64,000 nt of DNA, from assembly GCF_030246845.1 (NCBI RefSeq), contig NZ_CP126889.1, forward strand, positions 2,785,001 through 2,849,000. The letters run 5' to 3'. Positions 18,251-27,539 of the stretch are shown here, piece by piece. The position numbers were made by a program, and so were the translations under genes. The notes under the pieces were generated by a model, which was not told the DNA's origin, did not search any database, and saw only the letters and a program-made list of their open reading frames with translations. The DNA is from Enhydrobacter sp. (GTDB taxonomy: Bacteria; Pseudomonadota; Alphaproteobacteria; Reyranellales; Reyranellaceae). Numbering within the stretch: the first letter of the stretch is position 1; each line of letters starts with the position of its first letter.

Positions 18251-18979
18251 CTAAACGAGGTACTGGCCGCCATTGGCAGTGATGGTCGAGCCGGTGATGA
18301 ATCCAGCCCGTTCGCTTACGAGGAACTGGACAATCCGTGCGACGTCGTCGCCCTGGCCGAGGTGTCCTACGGGAATTTGGGAGACGATCCTGGCCAGGAC
18401 CTCCTTCGCCACGGAGGCCACCATATCGGTTTCGATGTAGCCTGGGGCCACGGCATTCACCGTAATTCCCCGGGCCGCGCTTTCCAGTGCAAGAGCCTTC
18501 GTGAAGCCCAGCATGCCAGCCTTGGCGGCGGCATAGTTCGTCTGTCCGAACTGGCCCTTCTGACCGTTGATTGACGAGATATTGACGATACGGCCGAAGC
18601 CGCGGTCGCGCATGCCACCGATCAGGAGCCGGCACATGTTGAAGCAAGAGGTGAGATCGGTGGAGATCACCTCGTGCCATTGCGCCGGCGTCATCTTGTG
18701 CAATGGGACATCGCGGGTAATGCCGGCGTTGTTGACGAGAATATCGATCGGCCCGACGTCGCGTTCGATCTGCTTGAGCGAAACGTCGCAAGCCGCGAAC
18801 TGCGAAACGTCGAACTTGAAGGCCGCTATGCCTGTCTCGTGCACGAAACGTTGCGCCGTTTCCTCGTTGCCATGGTAGGTCACGGCGACGCTGTGGCCGT
18901 CATCCTTCAAGGCAGTGGCGATCGATCGGCCGATGCCGCGTGTGCCGCCCGTGACCAGTGCCGTACGTTTCATGGGCAT
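18251..18979 (-). CDS. phaB: Acetoacetyl-CoA reductase (short-chain dehydrogenase)
   Basis: 242 residues. The N-terminal NADPH motif TGGTRGIGRS, NNAG at about 85-88 and the catalytic Ser-Tyr-Lys in SSINGQKGQFGQTNYAAAK identify an SDR. The exact SSINGQKGQFGQTNY stretch is typical of PhaB. It reduces acetoacetyl-CoA to 3-hydroxybutyryl-CoA for polyhydroxyalkanoate synthesis, which also consumes reducing power at low oxygen. No phaA or phaC is in the window. It follows the universal stress gene by 24 bases. Confidence 0.92.
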   Translation of the reverse strand: MPMKRTALVTGGTRGIGRSIATALKDDGHSVAVTYHGNEETAQRFVHETGIAAFKFDVSQFAACDVSLKQIERDVGPIDILVNNAGITRDVPLHKMTPAQWHEVISTDLTSCFNMCRLLIGGMRDRGFGRIVNISSINGQKGQFGQTNYAAAKAGMLGFTKALALESAARGITVNAVAPGYIETDMVASVAKEVLARIVSQIPVGHLGQGDDVARIVQFLVSERAGFITGSTITANGGQYLV

Positions 18980-19003
18980 CGCCCTTTCACCTTTCGAAGC
19001 GCG

Positions 19004-19876
19004 TCAGTGCATCAACAGCACTGGCCGATCGCACTGATCGAGGAAGTGCCGGGTGCAGCCGCCAAAGACCATCTCGCGGACGCGGCCATGGCCGTAGGCG
19101 CCCATGACCAGCAAGTCGGCATCGATCTCGATCGCCAGGGACTGAAGACGTTCGACAACGGGCTGCGAAGAGGAGCGCAGCCATCGGGGAAGGGCGACAA
19201 TGCCGTTCCACTCCAGGCGCTGCACAAGATGGTAGAGGCTTTCAGGCGAAGCGCCGGCGCCCTCTTCGGCGCTGGCGACGAAGACACGCGTGCTCGCCGC
19301 CAGCAGCGGAAGCGCGGCAGCAAGCGCGCGGGCCGATTCCGCGGTTTCTTTCCAGAACACGAGCACCGTGCCCATGAGATGCCGGCGCCGCTGGTCGGAC
19401 GCGAGGAGCAACGGCCGACCGCTGGTCACGAGGATCTGCTCCACGAGGTCGGGCGGCAATCCGTTGCTGCGCGATCTGCGACCGATGACCGTCAGATCGT
19501 TGTGCCGCGCGCAACGCACGATCCTGGCCGCGGCGTCATCGTGCTCCTCGCACCAGGATGCCGAGACACAGGCTCGGCCCAGATCGGCCGGACTGACCGC
19601 TATGTCGATCGCTTCCCGTTCGCAAAGCTCCTCGAAATGATGCAGAGCGGCCGAGGCGCGCTTCTGGGCCGTTGTCTCCAGATGGTCAAGAGCGGCATGC
19701 AGGGCGCCGCCTCTGGCGAAATCGATATGTGGTGTGTGGATGGCCGCTTCCGCCGGACTTATCCGTACATGGAGAAACTCGAGATGGGCGTCGAACGGCT
19801 TCGCGGCAGCCAGTGCGGTATCGAACACCGCCTTGTCCGTCGAGCGGCCGCCCGCCAGCACCAGGATCGTTCGCAT
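19004..19876 (-). CDS. Universal stress protein, tandem UspA domains
   Basis: 290 residues with two UspA folds. The second contains the nucleotide-binding signature MGAYGHGRVREMVFGG, and the first is degenerate at that site. It is divergent in sequence from the usp genes at 4037 and 25141. First gene of the leftward run usp-phaB-hypothetical, with a Fnr/FixK box 55 bases upstream of the ATG. A cytoplasmic ATP-binding stress function is expected from the family; no partner is visible. Confidence 0.9.
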   Translation of the reverse strand: MRTILVLAGGRSTDKAVFDTALAAAKPFDAHLEFLHVRISPAEAAIHTPHIDFARGGALHAALDHLETTAQKRASAALHHFEELCEREAIDIAVSPADLGRACVSASWCEEHDDAAARIVRCARHNDLTVIGRRSRSNGLPPDLVEQILVTSGRPLLLASDQRRRHLMGTVLVFWKETAESARALAAALPLLAASTRVFVASAEEGAGASPESLYHLVQRLEWNGIVALPRWLRSSSQPVVERLQSLAIEIDADLLVMGAYGHGRVREMVFGGCTRHFLDQCDRPVLLMH

Positions 19877-19930
19877 CGGTAGCCCCCGGGGTTAGCGAAA
19901 GCACAATCGAGCAGATGGCGCTCGGCTGCC

Positions 19931-19944
19931 TTGACATGTGTCAA
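19931..19944. promoter_or_regulatory. Fnr/FixK-type box for usp-phaB
   Basis: TTGACATGTGTCAA is an exact TTGAY-N4-RTCAA match. The predicted leftward start is near 19896, 20 bases before the universal stress ATG at 19876. A second box 43 bases away serves the divergent exporter genes. Confidence 0.78.
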
Positions 19945-19986
19945 GCAACGCCCGGTCCGGCACCGGAGGAAGCGGGCGCACCGACT

Positions 19987-20000
19987 TTGATCTGCGTCAA
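19987..20000. promoter_or_regulatory. Fnr/FixK-type box for the HlyD/RbbA operon
   Basis: TTGATCTGCGTCAA is an exact match. The predicted rightward start is near 20035, 42 bases before the HlyD-family gene. It faces away from the box at 19931. Confidence 0.78.
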
Positions 20001-20076
20001 GCTTCGCAGCGCTCACGTGAGCTAGGTACGCCACAAGTCGGAGGTTCCGACCGGCCGAGCAGCCGGGAGCGTCTGT

Positions 20077-21186
20077 ATGGGCGATACGCACAATATCGAT
20101 CCGACATTGGTGAAGGGCGCCGGCGCGTCGGTTGATGCACGGTCGATTCCAGCAGTGGCCGGCCGTTTGCCGGTCCCCGCGATAGCCGCTCCCGATCGCC
20201 CGCGGCAACCGAGGCGCTGGTTCCGTGTCGTAGCAGCCCTGTTGTTGCTGCTGGCAACGATGGCGGGTGGCCTTTACTGGTGGATGCACCGCCTGCCGCC
20301 ATTGCCCGCCGGGATCGCCGTCGGCAACGGTCGCATCGAGGCGGATCCAATCGATATTGCAACCAAGTTTGCCGGCCGCGTCTTCGAGCTGCGGGTGGAC
20401 GAGGGCGACGTGGTAAAGGCGGGGCAGGCACTGGCGATCATGGATACCCGCGATCTCGCCGAGTCTCTCAAGAAGGCTCGGGCCCAGGTAGCGCTATGGG
20501 AGAAATCCGTCGGCGAAGCCAAGGCCAACCTCGAGCAAATCCGCAGCCAGGTCGTGCTGGCGACCCAGGAGATGGATCGGACCAGGCATCTATTCCAGAA
20601 CGGCTGGGCCACCAGGGAACTGTTCGACCAGCGCCTGCAACAACTGAATGCGGCGCGTGCGGCCGAAGCTGCAGGCGTCGCCAGGGTGAATGTGGCCGAG
20701 CACGCTCTCGACGCTGCTTTGCACGATGCGGCACTCTACGAGGTCAATATCGCCGACAATACGCTGGTCGCACCCCGCGACGGCCGGATTGAGTACCGTA
20801 TCGCCAATGTCGGCGAGGTGCTGCCGGCCGGTGGCAAGGTCTTCACCATGCTGGACACCACCTACGTCTACATGGACATCTATCTGCCGACCCTGACGGC
20901 GGGCCGCGTCAAGGTCGGCGACGATGCGCGCATCGTGCTGGACGCCTATCCGGACAATCCGATGGCGGCCAAAGTGACTTTCATTGCTTCGCAGGCGCAA
21001 TTCACGCCAAAGATGGTCGAGACCCAGAGCGAGCGCGACAAGTTGATGTTCCGTGTCCGGGTGCGAATCGATCTGGATCGCCCGGGGGCGCGCGCCGTGT
21101 CGATGACAAGCGGCCTGCCGGGCGTTGCCTATGTCCGATTCGATCCGAAGGCGGCCTGGCCGGAGCGCCTGCAGAAAAAGTCCTGA
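20077..21186 (+). CDS. HlyD-family membrane fusion protein
   Basis: 369 residues: a cytoplasmic N-terminus, one transmembrane helix (about 50-70, VVAALLLLLATMAGGLYWWM), then a periplasmic adaptor with a lipoyl-like half (GRVFELRVDEGDVVKAGQAL), a coiled-coil hairpin (about 130-225) and a beta-barrel. It is the YbhG/EmrA-like adaptor partner of the ABC genes that follow, with the next ATG one base after this stop. The exporter substrate is unknown; related systems move drugs or hydrophobic compounds. Confidence 0.92.
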   Translation: MGDTHNIDPTLVKGAGASVDARSIPAVAGRLPVPAIAAPDRPRQPRRWFRVVAALLLLLATMAGGLYWWMHRLPPLPAGIAVGNGRIEADPIDIATKFAGRVFELRVDEGDVVKAGQALAIMDTRDLAESLKKARAQVALWEKSVGEAKANLEQIRSQVVLATQEMDRTRHLFQNGWATRELFDQRLQQLNAARAAEAAGVARVNVAEHALDAALHDAALYEVNIADNTLVAPRDGRIEYRIANVGEVLPAGGKVFTMLDTTYVYMDIYLPTLTAGRVKVGDDARIVLDAYPDNPMAAKVTFIASQAQFTPKMVETQSERDKLMFRVRVRIDLDRPGARAVSMTSGLPGVAYVRFDPKAAWPERLQKKS

Positions 21187-21187
21187 C

Positions 21188-23929
21188 ATGGTTGCCGCTC
21201 CTGTCGCACGTCTCGCCGGCCTCGGCCATCGCTATGGCAGCGTTGCGGCGATCGAGGCCGTCACGCTCGACCTGCCCGGCGCGGCCATGGTCGGCCTGAT
21301 TGGTCCCGACGGCGTCGGCAAATCCACGCTGCTTGGCATCGTGGCCGGTACCAAGCGAATCCAGGACGGCATCGTCGAGGTTCTCGGCGGCGACATGAGG
21401 AACACGAACCATCGCGACTCGATTCGCTCACGCATCGCGTTCATGCCGCAAGGATTGGGCAGGAACCTCTATCCTGACCTCAGCGTCCGCGAGAACCTGG
21501 AGTTCTTCGGCCGCCTCTTTGGGCAAGCTCGCGCTGAGCGCGCGATGCGGATGGCGGAGCTGCTCGACAGCACAGGGCTCGCCCCGTTTGCGGATCGACC
21601 CGCCAGGAAACTATCGGGCGGCATGCGCCAGAAGCTCGGGCTTTGCTGCTCGCTGATCCACGATCCGGATTTGCTGATTCTCGATGAGCCGACGACGGGC
21701 GTCGATCCGCTGTCGCGGCGCCAGTTCTGGGAACTGATCGACCGCCTGCGCGCCCGCCGGCCGGGCATGAGCGTCATTGTGGCGACCGCCTACATGGAGG
21801 AAGCCGAGCGTTTCGACTGGCTGGTTGCGATGAATGCCGGCAAGGTGCTTGCCCAGGGCTCGCCGGACGCGCTGAGGGCGAAGGCGGGGGTCGCGACCAT
21901 CGAGGAAGCTTTCATCGACCTGCTTTCGGATGAGATCAAGGCGAGCCGCCGCGTCCTCGAGATACCTCCGCGAACGGGGTACGATCACGATGCGGTAATC
22001 GTCGCACGCGACCTGACCCGTCGATTCGGCGACTTTACGGCCGTCGACCATGTGTCCTTCGACATAGGACGGGGCGAGATTTTCGGCTTCGTGGGTTCCA
22101 ACGGCTGCGGCAAGACCACGACCATGAAGATGCTCACCGGATTGCTGCCGCCCAGCGAAGGCATGGCGATACTGCTCGGCCATCCCGTCGATGGCTCTGA
22201 CATGCTGTCGCGCATGCGCGTGGGATACATGGCGCAGTCGTTCTCTCTCTATACCGAGCTGACGGTGCGGCAGAACCTGGACCTTCATGCACGGTTGTTC
22301 CGCCTGCCGGCGAGGAAGGCCCAGCGGCGGATTGAGGAACTCGTCAAACGTTTCGGTCTTTCGGACTATGCCGGGCAGCTGGCTTCGACCCTTCCTCTTG
22401 GCATTCGACAGAGGCTGTCGCTCGCGGTTGCGGTCGTCCATGAGCCGGACCTCCTTATTCTCGATGAACCCACCTCGGGCGTCGATCCGATGGCGCGTGA
22501 CTCGTTCTGGGAACTGCTCATCGATCTATCGCGGAACCAGGGCGTGACGATCTTTGTCTCGACCCATTTCATGAACGAGGCGGCGCGCTGCGATCGGCTT
22601 TCGCTGATGGACGAGGGCCGCGTGCTGGCGACGGAGACGCCGGCCGCCCTCGCGCGCAGCCGTGGGGTCCACACTCTGGAGGACGCTTTCATCAGCTATC
22701 TCGAGGAAGCAAACCGCAAGTCGGGACGCACGATTCCCGCAGGGCGCGCGGCGCCTCCGTACATAGCCCCGCGGGCCAGAGCGGACGAGCCATCCCGGTC
22801 GTTCAGTGTCCGCCGCATGATGGCATATGCGGTACGCGAATCGCTCGAGCTGTTGCGTGACCGAATTCGGCTGGCTTTTGCGCTCGGCGGGACGGCATTT
22901 CTTATGCTGCTCTTTGGATTCGGCATCACCACCGACATCAATTCCCTTTCCTTCGCTGCCCTCGACCGCGACAATTCATTCGAGAGCCGGGCTTACCTCG
23001 GAGAATTGCGCGGTTCGCCTTACTTCGTCGAGCAACCGGCGCTACGGGACGCCCAGGATCTCCAGGATCGCATCAAGAGCGGGAGGGCCATGGCCACAAT
23101 AGAGATTCCCCCCGGATTCGGCCGCGACCTGAAGCGTGGCCGGACTGTCCAGGTGGGCGTCTGGATCGACGGTGCCATGCCGTTCCGGGCCGAGACTGTC
23201 CGGGGGTATCTCGAGGGAGTCCATCAGCGATATCTCGCCGATACTGCCATTCGCGGCCACGCCACGGGAGGGCCGGCGGGGCCGTCGGCCGATATCTCGG
23301 TGAGATTCTCCTACAATCAGGACTTCGACAGCATCTACGCCATGGTGCCGGCGCAGCTTGCGCTCCAGCTTGCCCTCATTCCGGCGATCCTCATGGCGCT
23401 CGCCGTCGTGCGCGAGAAGGAGCTCGGCTCGATCGTCAATCTCTACGTGACGCCGGTGACGCGGCTCGAATTCCTTCTCGGCAAGCAGATCCCGTACGTT
23501 GCACTTGCCATGTTGAACTTCGTCATCCTGCTCCTCATGGCGGTGCTCGTGTTCGATGTCCCTCTGAAAGGGAGCTTTGCCACTTTGCTGTTGGGCTCTC
23601 TCATCTATGTCATCGCCACGACGGCGTACGGCCGACTGATCTCGGCCTTCACCAGAACCCAGATCGCGGCGTTGTTCGGAACGGCCATCCTGACGGTGCT
23701 TCCGGCCACCATGTTCTCGGGCATGCTGGTTCCCGTGTCGTCCTTGACCGGTGTCGGCGCAATTCTCGGCCGGCTTTTCCCGATGACGTACTTTCTGCCG
23801 ATCAGCGTCGGCACCTTCACGAAGGGGCTCGGCCTGGCTGATCTGTCGGCCGATCTCTTGCTGCTCTCGGCCTTCGTTCCGGGATTGACCCTGCTTGGCC
23901 TGGCCGTGTTGCGGCGTCAGGAAAGATGA
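21188..23929 (+). CDS. RbbA-type fusion: two ABC ATPase domains plus ABC-2 permease
   Basis: 913 residues. ATPase 1 (about 1-240) has Walker A GPDGVGKST, signature LSGGMRQ and Walker B LLILDEPTTG. ATPase 2 (about 270-510) has Walker A GSNGCGKTT and Walker B LLILDEPTSG, but the signature reads LPLGIRQ rather than LSGGQ. An ABC-2 membrane half follows from about 560, with a large periplasmic loop and about six helices. Gene order adaptor, RbbA-like, permease matches yhiI-rbbA-yhhJ of enterobacteria. Export is the likely job. The ribosome link claimed for E. coli RbbA cannot be judged here. Confidence 0.92.
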   Translation: MVAAPVARLAGLGHRYGSVAAIEAVTLDLPGAAMVGLIGPDGVGKSTLLGIVAGTKRIQDGIVEVLGGDMRNTNHRDSIRSRIAFMPQGLGRNLYPDLSVRENLEFFGRLFGQARAERAMRMAELLDSTGLAPFADRPARKLSGGMRQKLGLCCSLIHDPDLLILDEPTTGVDPLSRRQFWELIDRLRARRPGMSVIVATAYMEEAERFDWLVAMNAGKVLAQGSPDALRAKAGVATIEEAFIDLLSDEIKASRRVLEIPPRTGYDHDAVIVARDLTRRFGDFTAVDHVSFDIGRGEIFGFVGSNGCGKTTTMKMLTGLLPPSEGMAILLGHPVDGSDMLSRMRVGYMAQSFSLYTELTVRQNLDLHARLFRLPARKAQRRIEELVKRFGLSDYAGQLASTLPLGIRQRLSLAVAVVHEPDLLILDEPTSGVDPMARDSFWELLIDLSRNQGVTIFVSTHFMNEAARCDRLSLMDEGRVLATETPAALARSRGVHTLEDAFISYLEEANRKSGRTIPAGRAAPPYIAPRARADEPSRSFSVRRMMAYAVRESLELLRDRIRLAFALGGTAFLMLLFGFGITTDINSLSFAALDRDNSFESRAYLGELRGSPYFVEQPALRDAQDLQDRIKSGRAMATIEIPPGFGRDLKRGRTVQVGVWIDGAMPFRAETVRGYLEGVHQRYLADTAIRGHATGGPAGPSADISVRFSYNQDFDSIYAMVPAQLALQLALIPAILMALAVVREKELGSIVNLYVTPVTRLEFLLGKQIPYVALAMLNFVILLLMAVLVFDVPLKGSFATLLLGSLIYVIATTAYGRLISAFTRTQIAALFGTAILTVLPATMFSGMLVPVSSLTGVGAILGRLFPMTYFLPISVGTFTKGLGLADLSADLLLLSAFVPGLTLLGLAVLRRQER

Positions 23930-23932
23930 GCC

Positions 23933-25057
23933 ATGCGCTCTGCCTCCACCATCTTCTGGCTGTCCATCAAGGAGGTGCGCAGCTTTCTCCGCGACTGGGT
24001 CCTTCTCGCACTGGTCATCTACTCATTTTCGCTGGCCATCATCGCTCAGGCGCAGAGCAGTTCGCAGGAACTCCACAATGCGTCCATCGGCGTTGTCGAC
24101 GACGATCGCTCCGAGCTATCCCGGCGCATTCTGCGGGCCTTCCTGCCTCCACATTTCAAGACCGCCCAGCCCGTGAACGAACGCGACGTGGGTCGGCTGA
24201 TGGACGGCGGCCGATTTACCTTCATCGTCGACATTCCGCCCAATTTCGAGCGCGACCTGCTCGCAGGGCGCCGTCCCGTCCTTCAGGTGACGGCGGACGC
24301 CACGGCGCTGATGCAGGCAGGCATCGGCCTTGGTTACGCGCAGCAGATCATCGCGGCCGAGATCGCGAGCTTCGTGGGCCGGGACGAAGCCGTACCTGCA
24401 TCGCCGGTCAGCCTCGTCGTGCGCGTCGCCTTCAATCCCAATGTCACGACGGGCTGGTTCACCAGCATCATGGGGATCATCAGCAATGTGACGACTCTGG
24501 GCATCATCCTGGCGGGCGCGGCCGTTGTGCGGGAGCGGGAGCACGGGACCATGGACCATTTGCTGACCATGCCGATCACACCGTTCGAGATCGCCATGGC
24601 GAAAGTGCTGGGCAACGCGCTCGTTATCCTCGTCGCCGTCGGCCTGTCGCTGTGGCTGATCGTGCAGCATCTGCTGGGCGTTCCCATCGCCGGCTCGGTT
24701 CCGTTGTTCATGGTCGGGGTTGCCCTGTATCTCTTCTTCGCGACCTCTGTGGGCATCTTTCTCGCGACCATTGCCCGGACGATGCCTCAGCTCGGCTTGC
24801 TGTTCATACTTGTTGCTGTCCCTCTCAATATACTTTCCGGTGCCAACACGCCCCTGGAAAGCATGCCTCTTCTCCTTCGAACCGCGATGCAGGCGTCGCC
24901 CTCGACGCACTTCGTGTCCTTCGGCCAGGCGATACTGTACCGCGGCGCGGGTCTTGACGTCGTATGGCTTCAGTTTCTGGAGGTCGGCCTGATGGGCGCT
25001 CTGTTCCTGGCGATCGGCCTGTTCCGCTATCGTCGAGTGTCCAGTCAGGGTGCCTGA
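23933..25057 (+). CDS. ABC-2 type permease (YhhJ-like)
   Basis: 374 residues: N-terminal helix (about 22-42), a long periplasmic loop with a nucleoside-hydrolase-like pattern typical of ABC-2 exporters, then five or six helices from about 175. The stretch LAGAAVVREREHGTMDHLL is the conserved ABC-2 cytoplasmic motif. It starts three bases after the RbbA-like gene and completes a tripartite inner-membrane exporter. An outer-membrane TolC-like partner is not in the window. Confidence 0.9.
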   Translation: MRSASTIFWLSIKEVRSFLRDWVLLALVIYSFSLAIIAQAQSSSQELHNASIGVVDDDRSELSRRILRAFLPPHFKTAQPVNERDVGRLMDGGRFTFIVDIPPNFERDLLAGRRPVLQVTADATALMQAGIGLGYAQQIIAAEIASFVGRDEAVPASPVSLVVRVAFNPNVTTGWFTSIMGIISNVTTLGIILAGAAVVREREHGTMDHLLTMPITPFEIAMAKVLGNALVILVAVGLSLWLIVQHLLGVPIAGSVPLFMVGVALYLFFATSVGIFLATIARTMPQLGLLFILVAVPLNILSGANTPLESMPLLLRTAMQASPSTHFVSFGQAILYRGAGLDVVWLQFLEVGLMGALFLAIGLFRYRRVSSQGA

Positions 25058-25071
25058 CATCGAGGCTGGAG

Positions 25072-25085
25072 TTGATCTGAATCAA
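25072..25085. promoter_or_regulatory. Fnr/FixK-type box for usp-FtsH-like genes
   Basis: TTGATCTGAATCAA is an exact TTGAT-N4-ATCAA match placed in the short gap after the exporter. The predicted start is near 25120, 21 bases before the universal stress ATG at 25141. Confidence 0.82.
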
Positions 25086-25140
25086 CGCGGTTCCGCCTCC
25101 CGCCGGTAGTGATGATCGCAGCGCCGGAAGGAGAGACGAG

Positions 25141-25962
25141 ATGACCTTCAAGACAATCGTGGTCCATTGCAACGGCGACAAGGCGATCCAGCAGCGTTTG
25201 GCTGTCGCGACGGACCTCGCAACCAGGTTCGACAGCTATCTCGTCGGCCTGCACGTCCGGCCGCCTTTCCAGCCACCTGTGTACTTCGACGGCAGCTTCG
25301 TGATGGACGACCTCTACAAGATTCACGAGGACACCCAAGCCGCCGAGCAGAAGGCGGCTCTGACCGCGTTCGCGGCGGCGACCGAAGGCCGCAACATCGC
25401 CGTCGAGCGCGAAATCGTGGACGGACTGGTCGACAGGGAGGTGACGAAGCGCGCCCGGTGCGCGGATCTCACGGTCCTCGGCCAGACCGGCAGCGACATG
25501 CCGGCTGCGACGCTTCCCGATTTACCGGAGGTGGTGGCCTTGGCGGCAGGCCGGCCGGTGCTGGTCGTTCCCTACATCCCGGTCCGCCGGCCGATCGGCC
25601 GGAACGTCATCTTGTGCTGGAACGCGAGTCGTGAGTCGGCGCGCGCCGCAGCAGACGCCCTGCCGTTCCTGAAGGACGCCGACAAGGTTACCGTGCTCAG
25701 CTTTCGCGCGGACGGCGAGGACATGGGCGCGCATGCGGCCGTGAAATGGTTGGGCAGGCACGGTGTCAAGGCCGCGGCGGTCGAGGAGTCCCTGGGCTCT
25801 GTCGACGTAGGGGATCTGGTGCTTTCGCGCGCCTCGGATCTCGGCGCGGACATGATCGTGATGGGTGTCTATGGCCATACACGGGTACGCGAGATGGTGC
25901 TGGGCGGCGTGAGCCGCACGCTGCTGCGAAGCATGACGGTGCCCGTCTTCATGGCGCACTAG
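25141..25962 (+). CDS. Universal stress protein, tandem UspA domains
   Basis: 273 residues, two UspA folds, with MGVYGHTRVREMVLGGVSRT as the nucleotide-binding signature of the second. It shares many stretches with the usp at 4037, such as the KTI.VHC start and NASRESARAAADALPFL, so the two look like paralogs. GGAAGGAGAGACG precedes the ATG. The protease-like gene starts 66 bases later and may be co-transcribed. Confidence 0.93.
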   Translation: MTFKTIVVHCNGDKAIQQRLAVATDLATRFDSYLVGLHVRPPFQPPVYFDGSFVMDDLYKIHEDTQAAEQKAALTAFAAATEGRNIAVEREIVDGLVDREVTKRARCADLTVLGQTGSDMPAATLPDLPEVVALAAGRPVLVVPYIPVRRPIGRNVILCWNASRESARAAADALPFLKDADKVTVLSFRADGEDMGAHAAVKWLGRHGVKAAAVEESLGSVDVGDLVLSRASDLGADMIVMGVYGHTRVREMVLGGVSRTLLRSMTVPVFMAH

Positions 25963-26028
25963 GGTGCAGAAGGGAGCGGCCAGTGCTGCAGTTGCTGCGG
26001 TCGTAAGCCGAACGTCCGGAAGCATAGC

Positions 26029-27045
26029 ATGGAGAAGGAGCATCAGATCAACTTCTGGTACGTCGCCGCGGCGTTGATCGGCGTGGTGCTGATCCAGAGC
26101 TACTGGGTGCAGCTTCTGACGGTCGGACACATCCCCTACAGCGAGTTCCGGTCGCTGGTGGAGAGCGGAAAGGTGACCGAGGTCGTGGTCGGCGACAGGA
26201 GCATTTACGGCAAGTTCGCCGATCCTGCCGATCGGACGACCGAGTTCGCCACCAACAAGGTGGATGGCGAGCTGGCCGACTATCTCTCGAAGTACAAGGT
26301 CCGCTACAGCGGCGAATCCGACGCGACATGGCTCACGACGCTGTTGTCGTGGGTGATCCCTACGCTGGTCTTTGTCGGAATCTGGATGTTCGCCATTCGC
26401 CGCATGGCCGGCGGGACCCGCGTCCTGATCCCGCACGAACGCGAGGTCATCGCCTTCCATGAGACCGGCCATGCGCTGGTGGCGATGGCGCTGCCGGGGG
26501 TGGATCCGGTCCAGAAGGTGTCGATCATCCCGCGCGGCATCGGGGCGCTGGGCTATACGATCCAGCGGCCGGTCGAGGACCGATTCCTGATGGACCGCAC
26601 CGAGCTCGAGCGGAAGCTGGCCGTGCTCCTGGGCGGCCGCGCCGCGGAGACGATCGCCTTTGCCGCGGTATCCATCGGCGCCGCCGACGATCTGCAGAAG
26701 GCAACCGACATTGCTCGCAACATGGCAACCCGGTTCGGTATGGTGGCGGAGCTGGGACAGGTGTCTTACGATGCCGAGCCTGCCCGATTCCTGACGCCAA
26801 TCCCAGGCATGCCGGCTCCGTCACGCTGGTACAGTGAAGTCACGACCGCCCGGATCGACGCTGCGGTCAGGGAGATCGTGGACGCAGCCTTCTTCAGAGC
26901 GCGCACCATCCTGACGGCAAACCGTGCTCTCCTGGAGGAAATGGCGCGTACGCTCATCGACAACGAAACATTGTCGGACGGCGTGCTGGCCACTTTCGCC
27001 AAAAGAGTCGACAAAGCGACGCTACCAGCGACCGCTGCAGCCTAA
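26029..27045 (+). CDS. FtsH-like membrane metalloprotease lacking the AAA+ domain
   Basis: 338 residues. The order is TM1 (about 10-30), an FtsH-type periplasmic domain starting PYSEFRSLVESGKVTEV, TM2 (about 102-122), RRMAGGT, and then directly the M41 peptidase with HETGH at 144-148. The third zinc ligand is probably Asp220 or Asp221 in GAADDLQKAT. In normal FtsH about 250 residues of AAA+ ATPase sit between RRM.GG and the HEXXH domain. Here neither Walker A nor Walker B is present, and the frame is intact. The peptidase site looks complete, so it may be an ATP-independent protease or a regulator of full FtsH. It follows a universal stress gene. Confidence 0.9.
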   Translation: MEKEHQINFWYVAAALIGVVLIQSYWVQLLTVGHIPYSEFRSLVESGKVTEVVVGDRSIYGKFADPADRTTEFATNKVDGELADYLSKYKVRYSGESDATWLTTLLSWVIPTLVFVGIWMFAIRRMAGGTRVLIPHEREVIAFHETGHALVAMALPGVDPVQKVSIIPRGIGALGYTIQRPVEDRFLMDRTELERKLAVLLGGRAAETIAFAAVSIGAADDLQKATDIARNMATRFGMVAELGQVSYDAEPARFLTPIPGMPAPSRWYSEVTTARIDAAVREIVDAAFFRARTILTANRALLEEMARTLIDNETLSDGVLATFAKRVDKATLPATAAA

Positions 27046-27422
27046 ACGGATGTTGGCCGAGCCGGATTGGACCGGCGCGCAGGCGCGGGCGCCGCTGCGG
27101 CGCCGCGAATAGCCTCTGCTGAAGTCTTGTCCAACAGACAGTGGTATTCGCTGGCCCAGCCGGGATAGACGTTGTTCTCCTGCGCGTTGGTCGCCTGGAC
27201 GATCATGTCCGCATCGGCAGGCTCGGCGAAGGCGCAGAAGAGTCGCGCGCCTACTGCCGTCTTCTCGGCGCTGACCGCAAAGTCCCCTTTAGGGCTTACG
27301 AGATCGATCAGCAGAGCGACGAGCGCCTCGGGATCCCTCGAAACGTCGCCGGGTACCTCGACAACGACCAGATGACGGACCTTGCACGCGCGTGTGAAGG
27401 CAGGCCAGGCAGACTGTGGCAT
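27042..27422 (-). CDS. Hypothetical protein, 126 residues
   Basis: A soluble protein with KVRHLVVVEVPGDVSRDPEA near the N-terminus and an alanine-proline-rich tail. I recognise no family. GGAGAGA lies before ATG 27422, and the Fnr/FixK box at 27474 predicts a leader of 17 bases, which supports this start over an upstream ATG at 27470. Its stop overlaps the end of the FtsH-like gene by four bases, tail to tail. Confidence 0.68.
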   Translation of the reverse strand: MPQSAWPAFTRACKVRHLVVVEVPGDVSRDPEALVALLIDLVSPKGDFAVSAEKTAVGARLFCAFAEPADADMIVQATNAQENNVYPGWASEYHCLLDKTSAEAIRGAAAAPAPARRSNPARPTSV

Positions 27423-27473
27423 TGCTTCTCTCCGGGGTCTTTCTTCTTTTGACCCCGTACTTCCCTGCATGCC

Positions 27474-27487
27474 TTGATGTCGATCAA
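27474..27487. promoter_or_regulatory. Fnr/FixK-type box, bidirectional
   Basis: TTGATGTCGATCAA is an exact match. At -41.5 the leftward start is near 27439, 17 bases before the 126-residue gene. The rightward start is near 27522, 18 bases before the CarS-like remnant. Both distances are good, so one box may serve both. Confidence 0.8.
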
Positions 27488-27539
27488 TCTTGCCTTCCGG
27501 CGCATGACCTACATGAACGGCGACCGGGAGGGGATCCGC

